Source: Cricetomys ansorgei (Eukaryota > Chordata > Mammalia > Rodentia > Nesomyidae). From it: DNA of 64,000 bases. Within the stretch, counting starts at the first letter, position 1; each line of letters opens with the position of its first letter. Below the pieces are notes generated by a model, which saw only the letters and a program-made list of their open reading frames with translations, was not told where the DNA came from and did no database searches. The stretch is taken from contig JAMJFZ010000705.1 in the NCBI GenBank assembly GCA_026225945.1, forward strand, positions 186,001 through 250,000, written 5' to 3'. This document shows, piece by piece, positions 60,101 through 64,000 of the stretch. A program made the translations under genes and the position numbers.

Positions 60101-62729
60101 TGTCCCTCCTGTGAGAAAGGATCACGTTGGCCCAGATCATCACCTTTGGGACACACATCATTTCCGTCTTTTTCCTTTCCTTCAGATACCACCCGGCCTC
60201 GGCGTGATAATGAGGTAGATGGACAGGATTACCACTTTGTGGTTTCCCGGGAACAGATGGAGAAGGATATTCAGGACAACAAGTTCATTGAGGCGGGCCA
60301 GTTCAATGATAATCTCTATGGGACCAGCATCCAGTCAGTGCGGGCAGTTGCAGAGAGGGTAAGCAGAAAGGAGATGGTCTGGCTACCCATGAGCAACGGA
60401 GAAGACAAATGCTCAGGCCTGCCACCTACATGTATCCACATGCTTTCCACAGTGCTACCCAAAGCTACTGTGTCTCTCCATGTGCTGACCCCTAACTCAT
60501 GCCATATATCTCTGTTGTACAACTTTCACTGGAGCATCAGCCACCAGGGAATAAGGCCCCTATGGAGCAGTGGCTTTTTCTGGGTTATAGAAGCTGTGTT
60601 CATCAGACTTCTTATCACTGTGACAAAGCAACTTGGAGGAAAGATTGATTTTGGCTCATGGCTTCAGAGGTTTGTTGCCTGTGCTATTGTAAAGCTGATC
60701 TGCTTAGCTCATGTCGAGCAAGACACAAAGAAAACCTGTTGCTTGGGGAGCTTTCTTATTTACCCTTTTTGTTCCATCAGGGGTTTCCAAGGCCATGGGA
60801 AAGTGCTACTTATATTCAGGGAAATTGTTTTTCCTTAGTTACTCCTTTCTGGGAAGGCCCTTACCAGGCATAGCAGAGAGCGTCACTAATATTTCTAAGC
60901 TACTTCTTAAATCTGATCTATTTAGCAAGCAAGATGAACCATCACAAAAATAAAAGTAGGGCTTGGGAATTTCTCTGGGCTCCTGGGTATGTGCACCTGT
61001 GTTCTCTTCAGGTTGGTGTTTCAAATGCCACTGGATTTCTTGGTGGGGACCTGTAGCCAGGGACCAGATGAGCTGATACAGGTCTGCTTTTGCAGGGCAA
61101 GCATTGCATCTTAGATGTTTCCGGAAATGCTATAAAGAGACTTCAGCAAGCACAACTTTACCCCATTGCCATTTTCATCAAGCCCAAGTCCATCGAAGCA
61201 CTTATGTAAGTGTCTGTGGGACTCAGGTGACCCTGGAAAGGAAATAAACTAGATTCGTTGGGCAGGGGTAGCACCCAGAGAAAATTTGAGGCCATCTCTG
61301 AGTAACTTCTGTCCCTCCCGTTTAGGGGCCTGGGTGTGCTTCTCCCTCCCAGTTGGGCTTTTAGACTTAGAGGATTTGAGGAGGGAGGTAGCCATGGGCT
61401 GCTCTAAGGTGGCTATTTAGCAGATTTCCAGGAAACCTAGAATGTTTTGTTGTGTTAATTAACACATAGAATTTCCTTTGGAAATGTCTTGCTTCTGTGT
61501 CTTTGGCAGGGAAATGAACCGAAGGCAGACATATGAACAAGCAAATAAGATCTATGACAAAGCCATGAAACTGGAGCAAGAGTTTGGAGAGTACTTTACA
61601 GGTAAGACTCCAGGAGTCCGTGAGGCTAGTCAGACACTAGGTCGGGGAGACTTAGGCAGAGCTGAAATGCCTCGGGAGCTTTATAGTCACCTAGCACAGA
61701 CCTTTCTGCAGGCACTCGGGTTTCCTGTCAGCCACCAGTTAGCCAGGTTCTAGCACAAACTACTCCCAGTCATTGCTTTTGCTGGGTGCTTTGTTTATTC
61801 TGTGAATTTGCAGGTTACTTTGTCTCTTTCCCTCCTTGATCTTCCTGATTTTTTTTTTTTTTTGCCTTGCATGCTTTTGGTGCTGAACAAATGTTTGTTG
61901 ATGGTTTCTTAGTGTAGTATTTAAGTTGTCTGTCAGTCTATATTGTGAACATGTCACCTACTTCAGAAGGCCAGTTCCAAAAAGGCTGGGAAGGTTAAAA
62001 AGTACAGTATTGGATATATGTGTATGGGCTGGTAATGAGTGACCTTAAATTCATATCGCTGGGTTAGCCAAGTAAGGAACTCAGAAATTATTCATATACT
62101 ATGGGTCTTTGGAGTCCCTTTTTACTATCCATATCTATGTCCTTGTTTACTGGGCTGACCTCTGACACACCAGATGTGATAGTCCTTAGGAGCTCTGTGT
62201 TTTGCCAAAAATTGTGGCTTTCCGTTCTTCCCCTGGGTAACTGGGATTTTCCAAATCTTTGAGGGAAGCTGCTTTAGAATAGACTGCCAGCCCATGGCAG
62301 ACTAAAGCAATGGGAGCTTCAGTGTCTGGCATGCAGTGGATACTCAATAAACATCTTTACAATAAACATATTTCCTGTTCATTGCTAATCTTATGGTCTC
62401 GGACAGTTGACATCCAGCCCTGGGCTCTAGGCACCTAGCCAGCCATACTTCTGCACTGACCTCTATAGACAGTTAACTCAAGAAGCCAGGCTCATGCTTC
62501 TGTGAGTGCGTATCATACCCTGGGGACAGTATGGAAGGGTTGATAGGAAAGGCAAGGTGGCTGGGGCTTAGGGGAAGTATTATGGACCACAGTGATGATT
62601 TTTTTCCCTCTCTTCACTTTAGCCATTGTACAGGGTGACTCACTGGAAGAGATTTATAACAAAATCAAACAAATCATCGAGGACCAGTCTGGGCACTACA
62701 TTTGGGTCCCATCCCCTGAAAAACTCTGA
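11646..62729 (+). CDS. Dlg3: Dlg3 / SAP102 MAGUK synaptic scaffold, whole coding span (21 exons plus one alternative exon)
   Basis: Spliced gene whose product tethers NMDA-type glutamate receptors and other membrane proteins at excitatory synapses through PDZ domains (known for the family). Joining the exons gives the Cys/His-rich N-terminus (starts [13 protein letters not shown]), three PDZ domains, SH3, hook and a C-terminal guanylate-kinase-like domain ending IWVPSPEKL. In the 849-residue form (exons 2, 14b and 15 used) the domains fall near residues 149-235 (PDZ1), 244-330 (PDZ2), 404-484 (PDZ3), 519-589 (SH3) and 659-834 (GK). The N-terminus separates it from Dlg1, Dlg2 and Dlg4. All junctions are GT-AG and phases agree, except that exon 1 is one base short. 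The GK domain lacks an intact nucleotide-binding loop, as expected for this non-catalytic family. Confidence 0.97.
12002..14891 (+). other. Dlg3 intron 1, TG-rich
   Basis: GT-AG intron. The first kilobase has many TG/TGTATG tracts (about 12360-12480 and 12640-12760), which produce long but low-complexity antisense open frames. A MIR-like stretch lies at about 14625-14705. No other exon-like sequence was found. Confidence 0.8.
14625..14705 (-). repeat. MIR-like ancient SINE remnant
   Basis: Contains the phrase 'acctctctgggccttagtgtcccc' in two parts typical of the MIR core read on the minus strand. Diverged, called by eye. Confidence 0.5.
14892..14945 (+). CDS. Dlg3: Dlg3 exon 2: 18-residue in-frame cassette (I1-type insert)
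   Basis: 54-nt exon between cttag and gtgagt. It reads [18 protein letters not shown] in phase 0 and sits between the N-terminus and PDZ1. Entry and exit phases are both 0, so it can be skipped without shifting the frame. It fits the 18-aa N-terminal insert described for rodent SAP102, and skipping it accounts for 18 of the 32 residues between the 849 and 817 aa forms. Confidence 0.9.
15198..15248 (+). CDS. Dlg3: Dlg3 exon 3: linker and first strand of PDZ1
   Basis: 51 nt, phase 0 to 0, flanked by cccttag and gtaagt. It encodes [17 protein letters not shown], which leads into the PDZ1 peptide-binding groove. It can be joined to exon 1 or exon 2. Confidence 0.96.
15657..15781 (+). CDS. Dlg3: Dlg3 exon 4: PDZ1 carboxylate-binding loop
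   Basis: 125 nt, acceptor ttctcag, donor gtgaga, exits in phase 2. It encodes [12 protein letters not shown] and on to MDGRLG. GLGF is the loop that binds the C-terminal carboxylate of PDZ ligands. Confidence 0.97.
15987..16156 (+). CDS. Dlg3: Dlg3 exon 5: end of PDZ1, linker, start of PDZ2
   Basis: 170 nt, acceptor cccacag, donor gtgcgg, exits in phase 1. It contains the PDZ1 helix ([12 protein letters not shown]) and ends inside the PDZ2 GLGF loop (KGPKG), so the intron splits that motif. Confidence 0.97.
16467..16603 (+). CDS. Dlg3: Dlg3 exon 6: PDZ2 core
   Basis: 137 nt, acceptor atctag, donor gtgaga, exits in phase 0. It encodes [17 protein letters not shown] through [15 protein letters not shown]2 of this family binds the C-termini of NMDA receptor GluN2 subunits. 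Confidence 0.97.
16889..17033 (+). CDS. Dlg3: Dlg3 exon 7: end of PDZ2 and linker
   Basis: 145 nt, acceptor cttctag, donor gtacgt, exits in phase 1. It encodes [19 protein letters not shown] with the PDZ2 binding-groove histidine helix, then the linker [14 protein letters not shown]. Confidence 0.97.
17100..17310 (+). repeat. MIR-like ancient SINE in intron 7
   Basis: Contains a diverged MIR pattern: 'cccttgggcaagtcc' followed by 'tcaaatgagatcatggatga'. Called by eye. Confidence 0.5.
17614..17773 (+). CDS. Dlg3: Dlg3 exon 8: PDZ2-PDZ3 linker
   Basis: 160 nt, acceptor acctcag, donor gtaaga, exits in phase 2. It encodes the proline-rich linker ([18 protein letters not shown] through [16 protein letters not shown]) before PDZ3. 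Confidence 0.96.
17800..18642 (-). other. Long antisense open frame across intron 8 island, function unknown
   Basis: The minus strand is open for about 280 codons. A second minus-strand frame, about 78 codons (18272-18508), reads [18 protein letters not shown] and continues with high third-position GC. It sits just downstream of an acceptor-like tract ending ctcag, with exon sequence starting at 18491 on the minus strand. I do not recognise either product. High GC alone lengthens open frames, so this is a candidate only. Confidence 0.25.
18080..18430. promoter_or_regulatory. CpG-rich island in intron 8
   Basis: Dense CpG run (for example gccgccctgccgacccgggaccgcg near 18148-18172, and ccgcccggctgtggtggcggcgggccgg just after) inside an intron that is otherwise not GC-rich. 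It could be a promoter on either strand; a long antisense open frame runs through it (17800-18642). Confidence 0.5.
19324..19480 (+). CDS. Dlg3: Dlg3 exon 9: PDZ3 core
   Basis: 157 nt, acceptor cctccag, donor gtgaga, exits in phase 0. It encodes [20 protein letters not shown] through RRGDRILS. The GLGF loop is intact. PDZ3 in this family binds neuroligin-type ligands. Confidence 0.97.
19892..19994 (+). CDS. Dlg3: Dlg3 exon 10: end of PDZ3
   Basis: 103 nt, acceptor tggacag, donor gtaaga, exits in phase 1. It encodes [20 protein letters not shown] and ends QYRPE. The 20.4 kb intron that follows separates the PDZ half of the gene from the SH3-GK half. Confidence 0.97.
20590..20927 (+). promoter_or_regulatory. 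Dlg3: Second CpG island with candidate alternative first exon of Dlg3
   Basis: Strongly CpG-rich block (ggcgcgcc near 20660, cgcgcggagcgcgg near 20700, tctcgcgcgcccc near 20823) ending at a consensus donor, GCGCCAG|gtgagg, at 20927/20928. It lies just inside the large intron before the SH3-encoding exons. A transcript starting here and spliced to exon 11 could start at the tandem ATGs in that exon ([11 protein letters not shown]), giving an SH3-hook-GK protein without PDZ domains. Inference from position, composition and splice site. Confidence 0.55.
20928..21990 (+). other. Intron 10, pyrimidine-rich proximal part
   Basis: C/T-rich single-copy-looking sequence downstream of the candidate alternative exon. 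No repeat or coding pattern recognised. Confidence 0.5.
21993..22045 (+). repeat. (GT)n microsatellite
   Basis: About 25 uninterrupted GT units. Confidence 0.97.
22690..22840 (+). repeat. MIR-like remnant
   Basis: Weak resemblance to the MIR core (aactggcctgaggtcacacaggg near 22788-22810). The surrounding sequence to 24430 shows no other recognised element. Confidence 0.4.
24447..24606 (+). repeat. B1 SINE
   Basis: Shows ttaatccca, gcagaggcaggcagatc and ccctgtctcaaaaa landmarks in B1 order, with an A-rich tail. Confidence 0.9.
24773..24922 (+). repeat. B1 SINE
   Basis: B1 landmarks ttaatctcagcactcagg and ggtcaacctggtctacagag, ending in a poly-A run. Confidence 0.92.
25028..25292 (-). repeat. 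Two adjacent B1-like SINEs, antisense
   Basis: Reverse-complement B1 signatures occur twice in a row: ctaggattaaaagtgtatgcc near 25131 and ttggaattaaaggtatatgc near 25261. Confidence 0.75.
25570..25650 (-). repeat. ID-like tRNA-derived SINE fragment, antisense
   Basis: Reads gtgctggggatggtatcc through ccattgagtgacaccccagcc, the reverse complement of the ID head. Confidence 0.6.
25735..27250 (-). repeat. Ancient L1 (L1M-like) 3' region, antisense, interrupted by a B1
   Basis: Typical antisense L1 phrases: 'agcatatatcggtacttcatt', 'tcattgtggttttgatttgcatt', 'gttatgaatgctgctgtta'. The element is split by a younger antisense B1 at about 26540-26695. A (GT)n tract lies at 25931-25956. Confidence 0.7.
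26540..26695 (-). repeat. B1 SINE, antisense, nested in old L1
   Basis: Reads gaggcagggtttctctg, gctgtcctggaactcactc and gattaaaggtgtgtgccacc. Confidence 0.92.
27250..28790. other. Intron 10 stretch without recognised feature
   Basis: AT-rich sequence with no SINE, LTR or exon signature seen. An 85-codon open frame at 28137-28394 has AT-driven composition and no splice context. Confidence 0.5.
28880..29075 (-). repeat. Old L1-like fragment
   Basis: Contains phrases such as 'tgatgaatatccttgtacagggtttctatg' (two parts) seen in antisense ancient L1 3' ends. Diverged. Confidence 0.4.
29150..30320 (-). repeat. Rodent L1 3'UTR region, antisense
   Basis: Shows the antisense phrases ctttggcagttttatgcatg, cttcccaacaagtccccc and ctgagtttaattagggatcc. 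Its distal part (about 30000-30300) is clearly related to bases about 370-660 of this window (both read 'catagggttcacag', later 'gaggaagct', then 'caataacctgt' or a near match), so the two are copies of one family. Confidence 0.7.
30325..31025 (+). repeat. Rodent interspersed repeat interrupted by microsatellite and B3
   Basis: Left part reads tttccattgctgtgataaagaccatg. Right part resumes at about 30840 (caggacctcctgcccag) and ends at about 31010 (tgtatcaagttgacaaac). Between them are (AT)n at 30541-30568, (AC)n at 30572-30600 and an antisense B3. Family name not certain. Confidence 0.6.
30605..30825 (-). repeat. B3 SINE, antisense, nested
   Basis: Reads gagtattttgcctacgtg, gcagaagagggcatcagatcc and gccactaagccattgctcc. 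Confidence 0.88.
31028..31200 (+). repeat. B1-like SINE with (GA)n tail
   Basis: Retains gaggcaggagtatgcaaatc and tggtctacatagtgagttcc, then a GAGA tract at 31145-31200. Confidence 0.75.
31265..31345. repeat. AT-rich low-complexity block
   Basis: Runs of TTAATATATA-type sequence, almost free of G and C. Confidence 0.9.
31640..31820 (+). repeat. B4-like composite SINE (B1-like plus ID-like)
   Basis: A B1-like head (gccaggtgtaatggagcaagcctgt in two parts) is followed by an ID-like stretch (gggcgcttgcctatcatgg). Confidence 0.55.
31850..32000 (-). repeat. B1-like SINE, antisense
   Basis: Poly-T/TTG tract, then tttttgagacaagatagcc and tctaggctggcctcaa. Confidence 0.7.
32170..32360 (-). repeat. 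B4-like SINE, antisense
   Basis: ID-like part (gtgctggggatcaaatcccaagg, in two parts) joined to an antisense B1-like part (gagacagagtattgctttg). Confidence 0.65.
32360..34030. other. Intron 10 stretch without recognised feature
   Basis: AT-rich unique-looking sequence. Nothing identifiable as coding, RNA or repeat on either strand. Confidence 0.5.
34045..34190 (-). repeat. B1-like SINE, antisense
   Basis: Reads gtagtccaggctagccttg and gtttacaggtgtgtgccac. Confidence 0.75.
34200..35360. other. Intron 10 stretch, little recognised
   Basis: A diverged L2/MIR-like end may lie near 34890-34950 (ggcatacagtagatacttgg). Otherwise nothing recognised. Confidence 0.4.
35365..35485 (+). repeat. Old B1/PB1-like SINE
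   Basis: Contains 'tgtagttccagctattcagg' and 'aacagagtgagaccagtct', a 7SL-derived pattern. Confidence 0.6.
36180..36905. repeat. Cluster of ID-like and B1-like SINE fragments
   Basis: Antisense ID-like piece at about 36185-36245; B1-like element on + at about 36365-36500 (gcatacctgtaatcccagtac); ID-like piece on + at about 36828-36900 (ctgggcatgtggctcagttg). Confidence 0.6.
37905..38220. repeat. ID-like fragment (+) followed by B3/B2-type SINE (antisense)
   Basis: ID-like: ggcttgcctagcatgcagg (37940-37958). B3-type: gttgtgagccaccatgtggg and ccagtgctcctaaccagtg, ending near gaaccatctctcttcagcccc. Confidence 0.75.
38795..38910 (-). repeat. B1-like SINE, antisense
   Basis: Reads gaaaggcagggtcttattctg and ctccaggctggcctggagc. 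Confidence 0.7.
38910..40388 (+). other. End of intron 10
   Basis: Mostly unique-looking sequence, with a homopyrimidine stretch at about 39410-39475. It ends in the exon 11 acceptor. Confidence 0.6.
40389..40503 (+). CDS. Dlg3: Dlg3 exon 11: PDZ3-SH3 linker and first SH3 strand
   Basis: 115 nt, acceptor cctgacag, donor gtaagt, exits in phase 2. It encodes [20 protein letters not shown] and ends SEKRSLYVR. The tandem Met codons here would be the first start codons for transcripts beginning at the internal island near 20.6-20.9 kb, giving roughly 334-366 residues depending on exon 15 use (with exon 14b). Confidence 0.97.
40504..42340 (+). other. Intron 11, proximal part without recognised feature
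   Basis: Moderate GC, single-copy-looking sequence. No SINE or exon pattern seen. Confidence 0.5.
42350..42580 (-). repeat. B4-like SINE, antisense
   Basis: ID-like half (catgctaggcaagcactgtaccactgagc in two parts), then an antisense B1-like half ending tgagtagctgggattatagg. Confidence 0.75.
42780..43030 (-). repeat. B3/B4-like SINE, antisense
   Basis: TG-rich tail, gggatcgaactcaggtcctc and gactgagccatgtcctcatcc. Confidence 0.6.
43090..43610 (-). other. Unidentified region with protein-like antisense frames
   Basis: The minus strand holds an 80-codon open frame (43288-43530) with a mixed, non-repetitive amino-acid make-up (for example [18 protein letters not shown]). Another minus frame just beyond it reads [20 protein letters not shown]. 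This would fit a decayed processed pseudogene, but I do not recognise the parent gene. Confidence 0.25.
43720..43757 (+). repeat. (AAAG)n microsatellite
   Basis: About eight AAAG units. Confidence 0.95.
44030..44115 (+). repeat. MIR-like remnant
   Basis: Contains 'tgcatatgagaaaactgagg' followed by a diverged MIR-like tail. Confidence 0.55.
44225..44475 (-). repeat. B4-like SINE, antisense
   Basis: ID-like half with ggattgaacttgggcctc, poly-T, then gagacagagtctcagggtgtg and agtagctgggattacaggc. Confidence 0.75.
44725..44815 (+). repeat. Homopyrimidine tract
   Basis: Nearly 90 bases of almost pure C/T (CTCCCCT-type units), able in principle to form a triplex. Confidence 0.9.
45282..45304 (+). 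repeat. (GAGT)n short tandem repeat
   Basis: Five to six GAGT units. Confidence 0.9.
45728..45838 (-). repeat. ID-like SINE, antisense
   Basis: TTTG repeats, then actaggcaagtactctactg and gaactacacacccagg. Confidence 0.65.
45840..47480. other. Intron 11 stretch without recognised feature
   Basis: No SINE, LTR or exon signature was found on either strand. Confidence 0.5.
47490..47675 (+). repeat. B2-like SINE with (AAT)n tail
   Basis: Begins gccaagaagatggctcagtgg. The A-rich tail has become about 17 units of ATA/AAT (47622-47673). Confidence 0.7.
48103..48189 (+). repeat. (TC)n-(AC)n compound microsatellite
   Basis: CT dinucleotides to about 48169, then CA dinucleotides. Confidence 0.97.
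48225..48365 (-). repeat. Rodent L1 3'UTR fragment, antisense
   Basis: Matches the same family as 29300-29480 (cactgaggttaattatggttg; gagttacttactggagc). Confidence 0.7.
48390..48610 (-). repeat. B3 SINE, antisense
   Basis: Reads ggatggttgtgaaccaccacg, gaacctgggtcctctgcaag and gagccatgtttccagcccc. Confidence 0.88.
49508..49719 (+). mobile_element. URR1-like non-autonomous hAT element
   Basis: Short element bounded by terminal inverted repeats: starts cagtggttctcaaccttcc, ends ggttgagaaccactg. No coding capacity. The flanking 8-mers atcaagta and atctagga agree at 6 of 8 positions, fitting an aged hAT target duplication. Confidence 0.85.
50775..51130 (-). repeat. Rodent LTR-like repeat, antisense
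   Basis: Reads accaaggcaactaataaaag near the left and cacctcctccaacaaggcc near the right, the reverse complement of sequence related to the LTR at 3.9-4.99 kb. Family assignment to MaLR is tentative. Confidence 0.55.
51750..51905 (+). repeat. B1 SINE
   Basis: Reads gccaggcatggtagcacac, ggccagcctggtctacagag and ccctgtctcaaaac. Confidence 0.92.
51925..52070 (+). repeat. B2 SINE, truncated
   Basis: Begins ggcgctggagaggtggctcag and follows the B1 almost directly. The 3' part is missing. Confidence 0.85.
52329..52505 (+). CDS. Dlg3: Dlg3 exon 12: SH3 core
   Basis: 177 nt, acceptor gtttcag, donor gtgagc, enters and exits in phase 2. It encodes [20 protein letters not shown] through [10 protein letters not shown] and IGVIPSKKR, with the ALFDYD and WW signatures of a MAGUK SH3. 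Confidence 0.97.
52555..52690 (-). repeat. B1-like SINE, antisense
   Basis: Reads cagcctaggctggcctcaaac with degraded ends, shortly after exon 12. Confidence 0.75.
52894..52969 (+). CDS. Dlg3: Dlg3 exon 13: end of SH3 and start of hook
   Basis: 76 nt, acceptor ccaaacag, donor gtaagt, exits in phase 0. It encodes [19 protein letters not shown] and ends ESNR. It can be joined in frame to either exon 14 or exon 14b. Confidence 0.97.
53759..53858 (+). CDS. Dlg3: Dlg3 exon 14: basic hook exon (alternative to 14b)
   Basis: 100 nt, acceptor ttcacag, donor gtaagt, enters phase 0 and exits phase 1. It encodes [20 protein letters not shown] and ends AQESSIQE. The basic stretch resembles the I2-type hook insert of Dlg1 (family knowledge). 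Using this exon instead of 14b adds 18 residues. Confidence 0.93.
53859..55668 (+). other. Intron 14, unique-looking, with long pyrimidine tract at its end
   Basis: No recognised repeat. The last 110 bases before exon 14b (about 55556-55660) are almost all C and T, with TTCTCT and CTTTCT-type units. Confidence 0.6.
55669..55714 (+). CDS. Dlg3: Dlg3 exon 14b: acidic hook exon (alternative to 14)
   Basis: 46-nt exon, acceptor gaaatcag, donor gtaagt. In phase 0, as when joined to exon 13, it reads [15 protein letters not shown] and passes one base (A) to exon 15 or 16, giving NLKG. The pattern with paired Asp and a G-K-L ending resembles the I3-type hook insert of Dlg1. If joined after exon 14 the frame shifts and TGA occurs at 55686-55688. 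Use of 14b, not 14, gives totals of 849 or 817 residues. Confidence 0.9.
56338..56562 (+). mobile_element. URR1-like non-autonomous hAT element
   Basis: Second copy in the same orientation, starting cagtggttctcagccttcc and ending ggttgagaatcactg. The flanking 8-mers acctagag and acctagat match at 7 of 8 positions, a convincing target duplication. Confidence 0.9.
57603..57644 (+). CDS. Dlg3: Dlg3 exon 15: 14-residue in-frame cassette in hook
   Basis: 42 nt, acceptor ggcttgcag, donor gtaagt, phase 1 to 1, so it can be skipped. It encodes [14 protein letters not shown], related to VTSNASDSESS in Dlg1. Skipping it accounts for the 14-residue difference between reference forms. The Ser/Asp/Glu run looks like an acidic phosphorylation target (inference). 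Confidence 0.93.
57645..58873 (+). other. Intron 15
   Basis: Unique-looking sequence with no recognised repeat or exon. Confidence 0.6.
58874..58924 (+). CDS. Dlg3: Dlg3 exon 16: linker to GK domain
   Basis: 51 nt, acceptor gttgcag, donor gtaagc, phase 1 to 1. It encodes [16 protein letters not shown]. It joins in frame to exon 14, 14b or 15. Confidence 0.96.
59477..59578 (+). CDS. Dlg3: Dlg3 exon 17: start of guanylate-kinase-like domain
   Basis: 102 nt, acceptor ccccag, donor gtaaga, phase 1 to 1. It encodes [20 protein letters not shown] through FGSCVP. The site GPMKDRVND replaces the nucleotide-binding loop of true guanylate kinases, so the domain binds phosphoproteins rather than catalysing (family knowledge). 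Confidence 0.97.
60186..60358 (+). CDS. Dlg3: Dlg3 exon 18: GK core
   Basis: 173 nt, acceptor ccttcag, donor gtaagc, exits in phase 0. It encodes [18 protein letters not shown] through QSVRAVAER, the GMP-binding-like part of the GK fold. Confidence 0.97.
60585..60685 (+). repeat. Rodent interspersed repeat fragment
   Basis: Reads tcttatcactgtgacaaagc and aggaaagattgattttggctc, like the opening of the repeat at 30325. Confidence 0.45.
61096..61205 (+). CDS. Dlg3: Dlg3 exon 19: GK
   Basis: 110 nt, acceptor tttgcag, donor gtaagt, exits in phase 2. It encodes [20 protein letters not shown] and [11 protein letters not shown]. Confidence 0.97.
61510..61601 (+). CDS. Dlg3: Dlg3 exon 20: GK
   Basis: 92 nt, acceptor ttggcag, donor gtaaga, exits in phase 1. 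It encodes [20 protein letters not shown] and [10 protein letters not shown]. Confidence 0.97.
62305..62375 (+). repeat. L2/MIR-like remnant
   Basis: Reads gtctggcatgcagtggatac then tcaataaac, a pattern of old LINE2/MIR 3' ends. Confidence 0.5.
62623..62729 (+). CDS. Dlg3: Dlg3 exon 21: last coding exon
   Basis: Begins after tcactttag. It encodes [20 protein letters not shown] and [15 protein letters not shown], and stops at TGA 62727-62729. Confidence 0.97.
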
Positions 62730-64000
62730 AGAATCCCCTCCAACCATTCTCTTGTGAACAGAATCAATCAAGCCCCTCTTCCCTCCTTCCTCTTCATTCC
62801 TGTCCCCATGGGGAGAACAAATGACTACTGTTCTTGTCCCCCTTTTTAGATATGTCAGAAATTGAGTTTTCTAGTCCTGTTATTTTTTAAAATTTTTTGT
62901 TTTGTTTTAGTTTATTTTTTTGGGGTGATGCCATCTCACTCATCATGTGACTGTGCCCATTCCTGCATGGACCTTTCCCAAGAGCTAGCACAGGTGCAAA
63001 TCCATCAGAGTTGTTGTTTTCATAAACACCCAGCAGAAGCGAAGAGAAGAGAGGAGGACTGATGGAAAGACAGACTCTGGACAACTGCACAGCTTGTGAA
63101 GTGAGCGAAACAGCCCACATGATGCGGTGCTCCTGGGCATTTCTACCCTGTACCGCTGGCTTGCAGCTCTGAACGGTGCGACGTAATGGCGACAGAAAGT
63201 ATCTTATTTATATATAGATATATATATGTAATTTATATAAAATATATAGAAATTATTATATATATATATTATACACTCTCCTATAATATATATATATATA
63301 GATATAGATATACTCACATACATTGGGACTAGAAAAATCTATGGAGACATCCACCAATGGTACTATGTTATTAGAGAAATGCTTTAATTTTCATATTCCA
63401 ATCAGATGACATCTTATGTTCCACCTGGTTGGGAAGGGGTTGACAATGCTAGTGAGGCTCTACCACAGCACTCACTCGAATTTGGTCATTCTCTTCAGAG
63501 CTAAGGTTTGCTCCAGGTGGAGCCAACCTGCAGCGTAAGAGAAGGGGCTTTGGCTGGGAGCTTGAGATTGGAGACTTGACTGAAAGTAGTTGCTGCTCCT
63601 GCAGGGCAGCCATTCCTGTGCAGAAAGAGAGAAGGAATGGCTAATGATGCTCCGGATAAAATTGCCTATTGTTTTATGCCGCCTGATGTGTCTGCATGAG
63701 AGGTTTCCTTTTTGTTCATTTTTAAGCTGCTGTTAAACCAAAACCATGTTGTGCTACTGTGTCAGCCTTTTCATTATTCCAAATTTTACTTTTACTATTT
63801 AAGTGAATGCGTAGAATCCTATTTGCCAGTGTTCTAAAGGCTTGTGAGGTTCTGAAGGAGCCAGGCCTGGGATACAGCAGGTAACTTAGGCCTGGCCGTC
63901 CAGTCAACAGAGGGAAAACAGGGGCTGGTGAGGGCAGAGATGAGGAGCTGGGGCTCAGAGTTACCATGCTGGACTTAGTTGGGCCTTCCTTCATGAGGCT
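62730..64000 (+). other. Dlg3: Dlg3 3'UTR (open-ended)
   Basis: Continuous with the last exon. It has T-rich tracts near 62882-62922 and an AT block at 63200-63312. I saw no AATAAA hexamer before the window end, so the cleavage site is probably further downstream or uses a variant signal. Confidence 0.7.
63200..63312 (+). repeat. AT-rich low-complexity block within the 3'UTR
   Basis: TATATA/AGATAT-type repeats, almost free of G and C, with several ATTTA-like cores. It could affect message folding or stability. Confidence 0.85.

Noticed and set aside
60059..60838. 259-codon + strand open frame around exon 18
   Set aside because: Only 60186-60358 is Dlg3 exon 18. The rest is intron read-through on both sides of clear splice sites.
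1..64000. CRISPR array, operon, phage or bacterial defence system
   Set aside because: The window is a mammalian spliced gene with rodent SINEs. Direct repeats here are microsatellites or SINE copies, not spaced repeat arrays.

Overview
The window is genomic DNA from a muroid rodent. It carries B1, B2, B3, B4 and ID-type SINEs, rodent L1 3' ends, MaLR/ERV LTR pieces and short hAT elements resembling rodent URR1. The species cannot be fixed by eye. One protein-coding gene fills most of it: Dlg3 (SAP102, synapse-associated protein 102), a MAGUK scaffold gene on the X chromosome in known mammals. All of its coding exons lie on the + strand, from the ATG at 11646 to the TGA at 62727-62729.

Layout. 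Bases 1-11150 are intergenic and almost all repeats: L1 3'UTR, an ERV-L-like pol remnant, an LTR with a second LTR-like block inside it, SINEs and microsatellites. Bases 11150-11645 are a GC-rich promoter and 5'UTR. Exons 1-10 (11646-19994) are compact and encode the cysteine-rich N-terminus and PDZ1, PDZ2 and PDZ3. A 20.4 kb intron (19995-40388) opens with a second CpG-rich island and donor site (about 20590-20927), a candidate internal promoter. Exon 11 (40389) is followed by an 11.8 kb intron. Exons 12-21 (52329-62729) encode SH3, the variable hook and the guanylate-kinase-like domain. The 3'UTR runs at least close to the window end; no AATAAA was seen.

The exon phases give a clean view of alternative splicing. 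Exon 2 (18 codons) and exon 15 (14 codons) are in-frame cassettes. Two hook exons, called 14 (100 nt) and 14b (46 nt) here, both enter in phase 0 and leave in phase 1, so either one works alone, but using both shifts the frame into a stop. With exon 14b, the sums give 849 aa (with exons 2 and 15) or 817 aa (without them), matching the rodent and human reference lengths as I remember them.

The main anomaly is that exon 1 is one base short near 11951-11953. As written, the reading frame breaks before PDZ1 and stops in exon 2 or exon 3. Every other exon is intact, so a base-calling or assembly error is the likeliest cause, but a real variant cannot be excluded. Other points of interest are a CpG-rich intronic island with a long antisense open frame (17.8-18.6 kb), a B1 SINE with a large internal hexamer expansion, and two hAT-like elements with near-matching 8-bp flanks.
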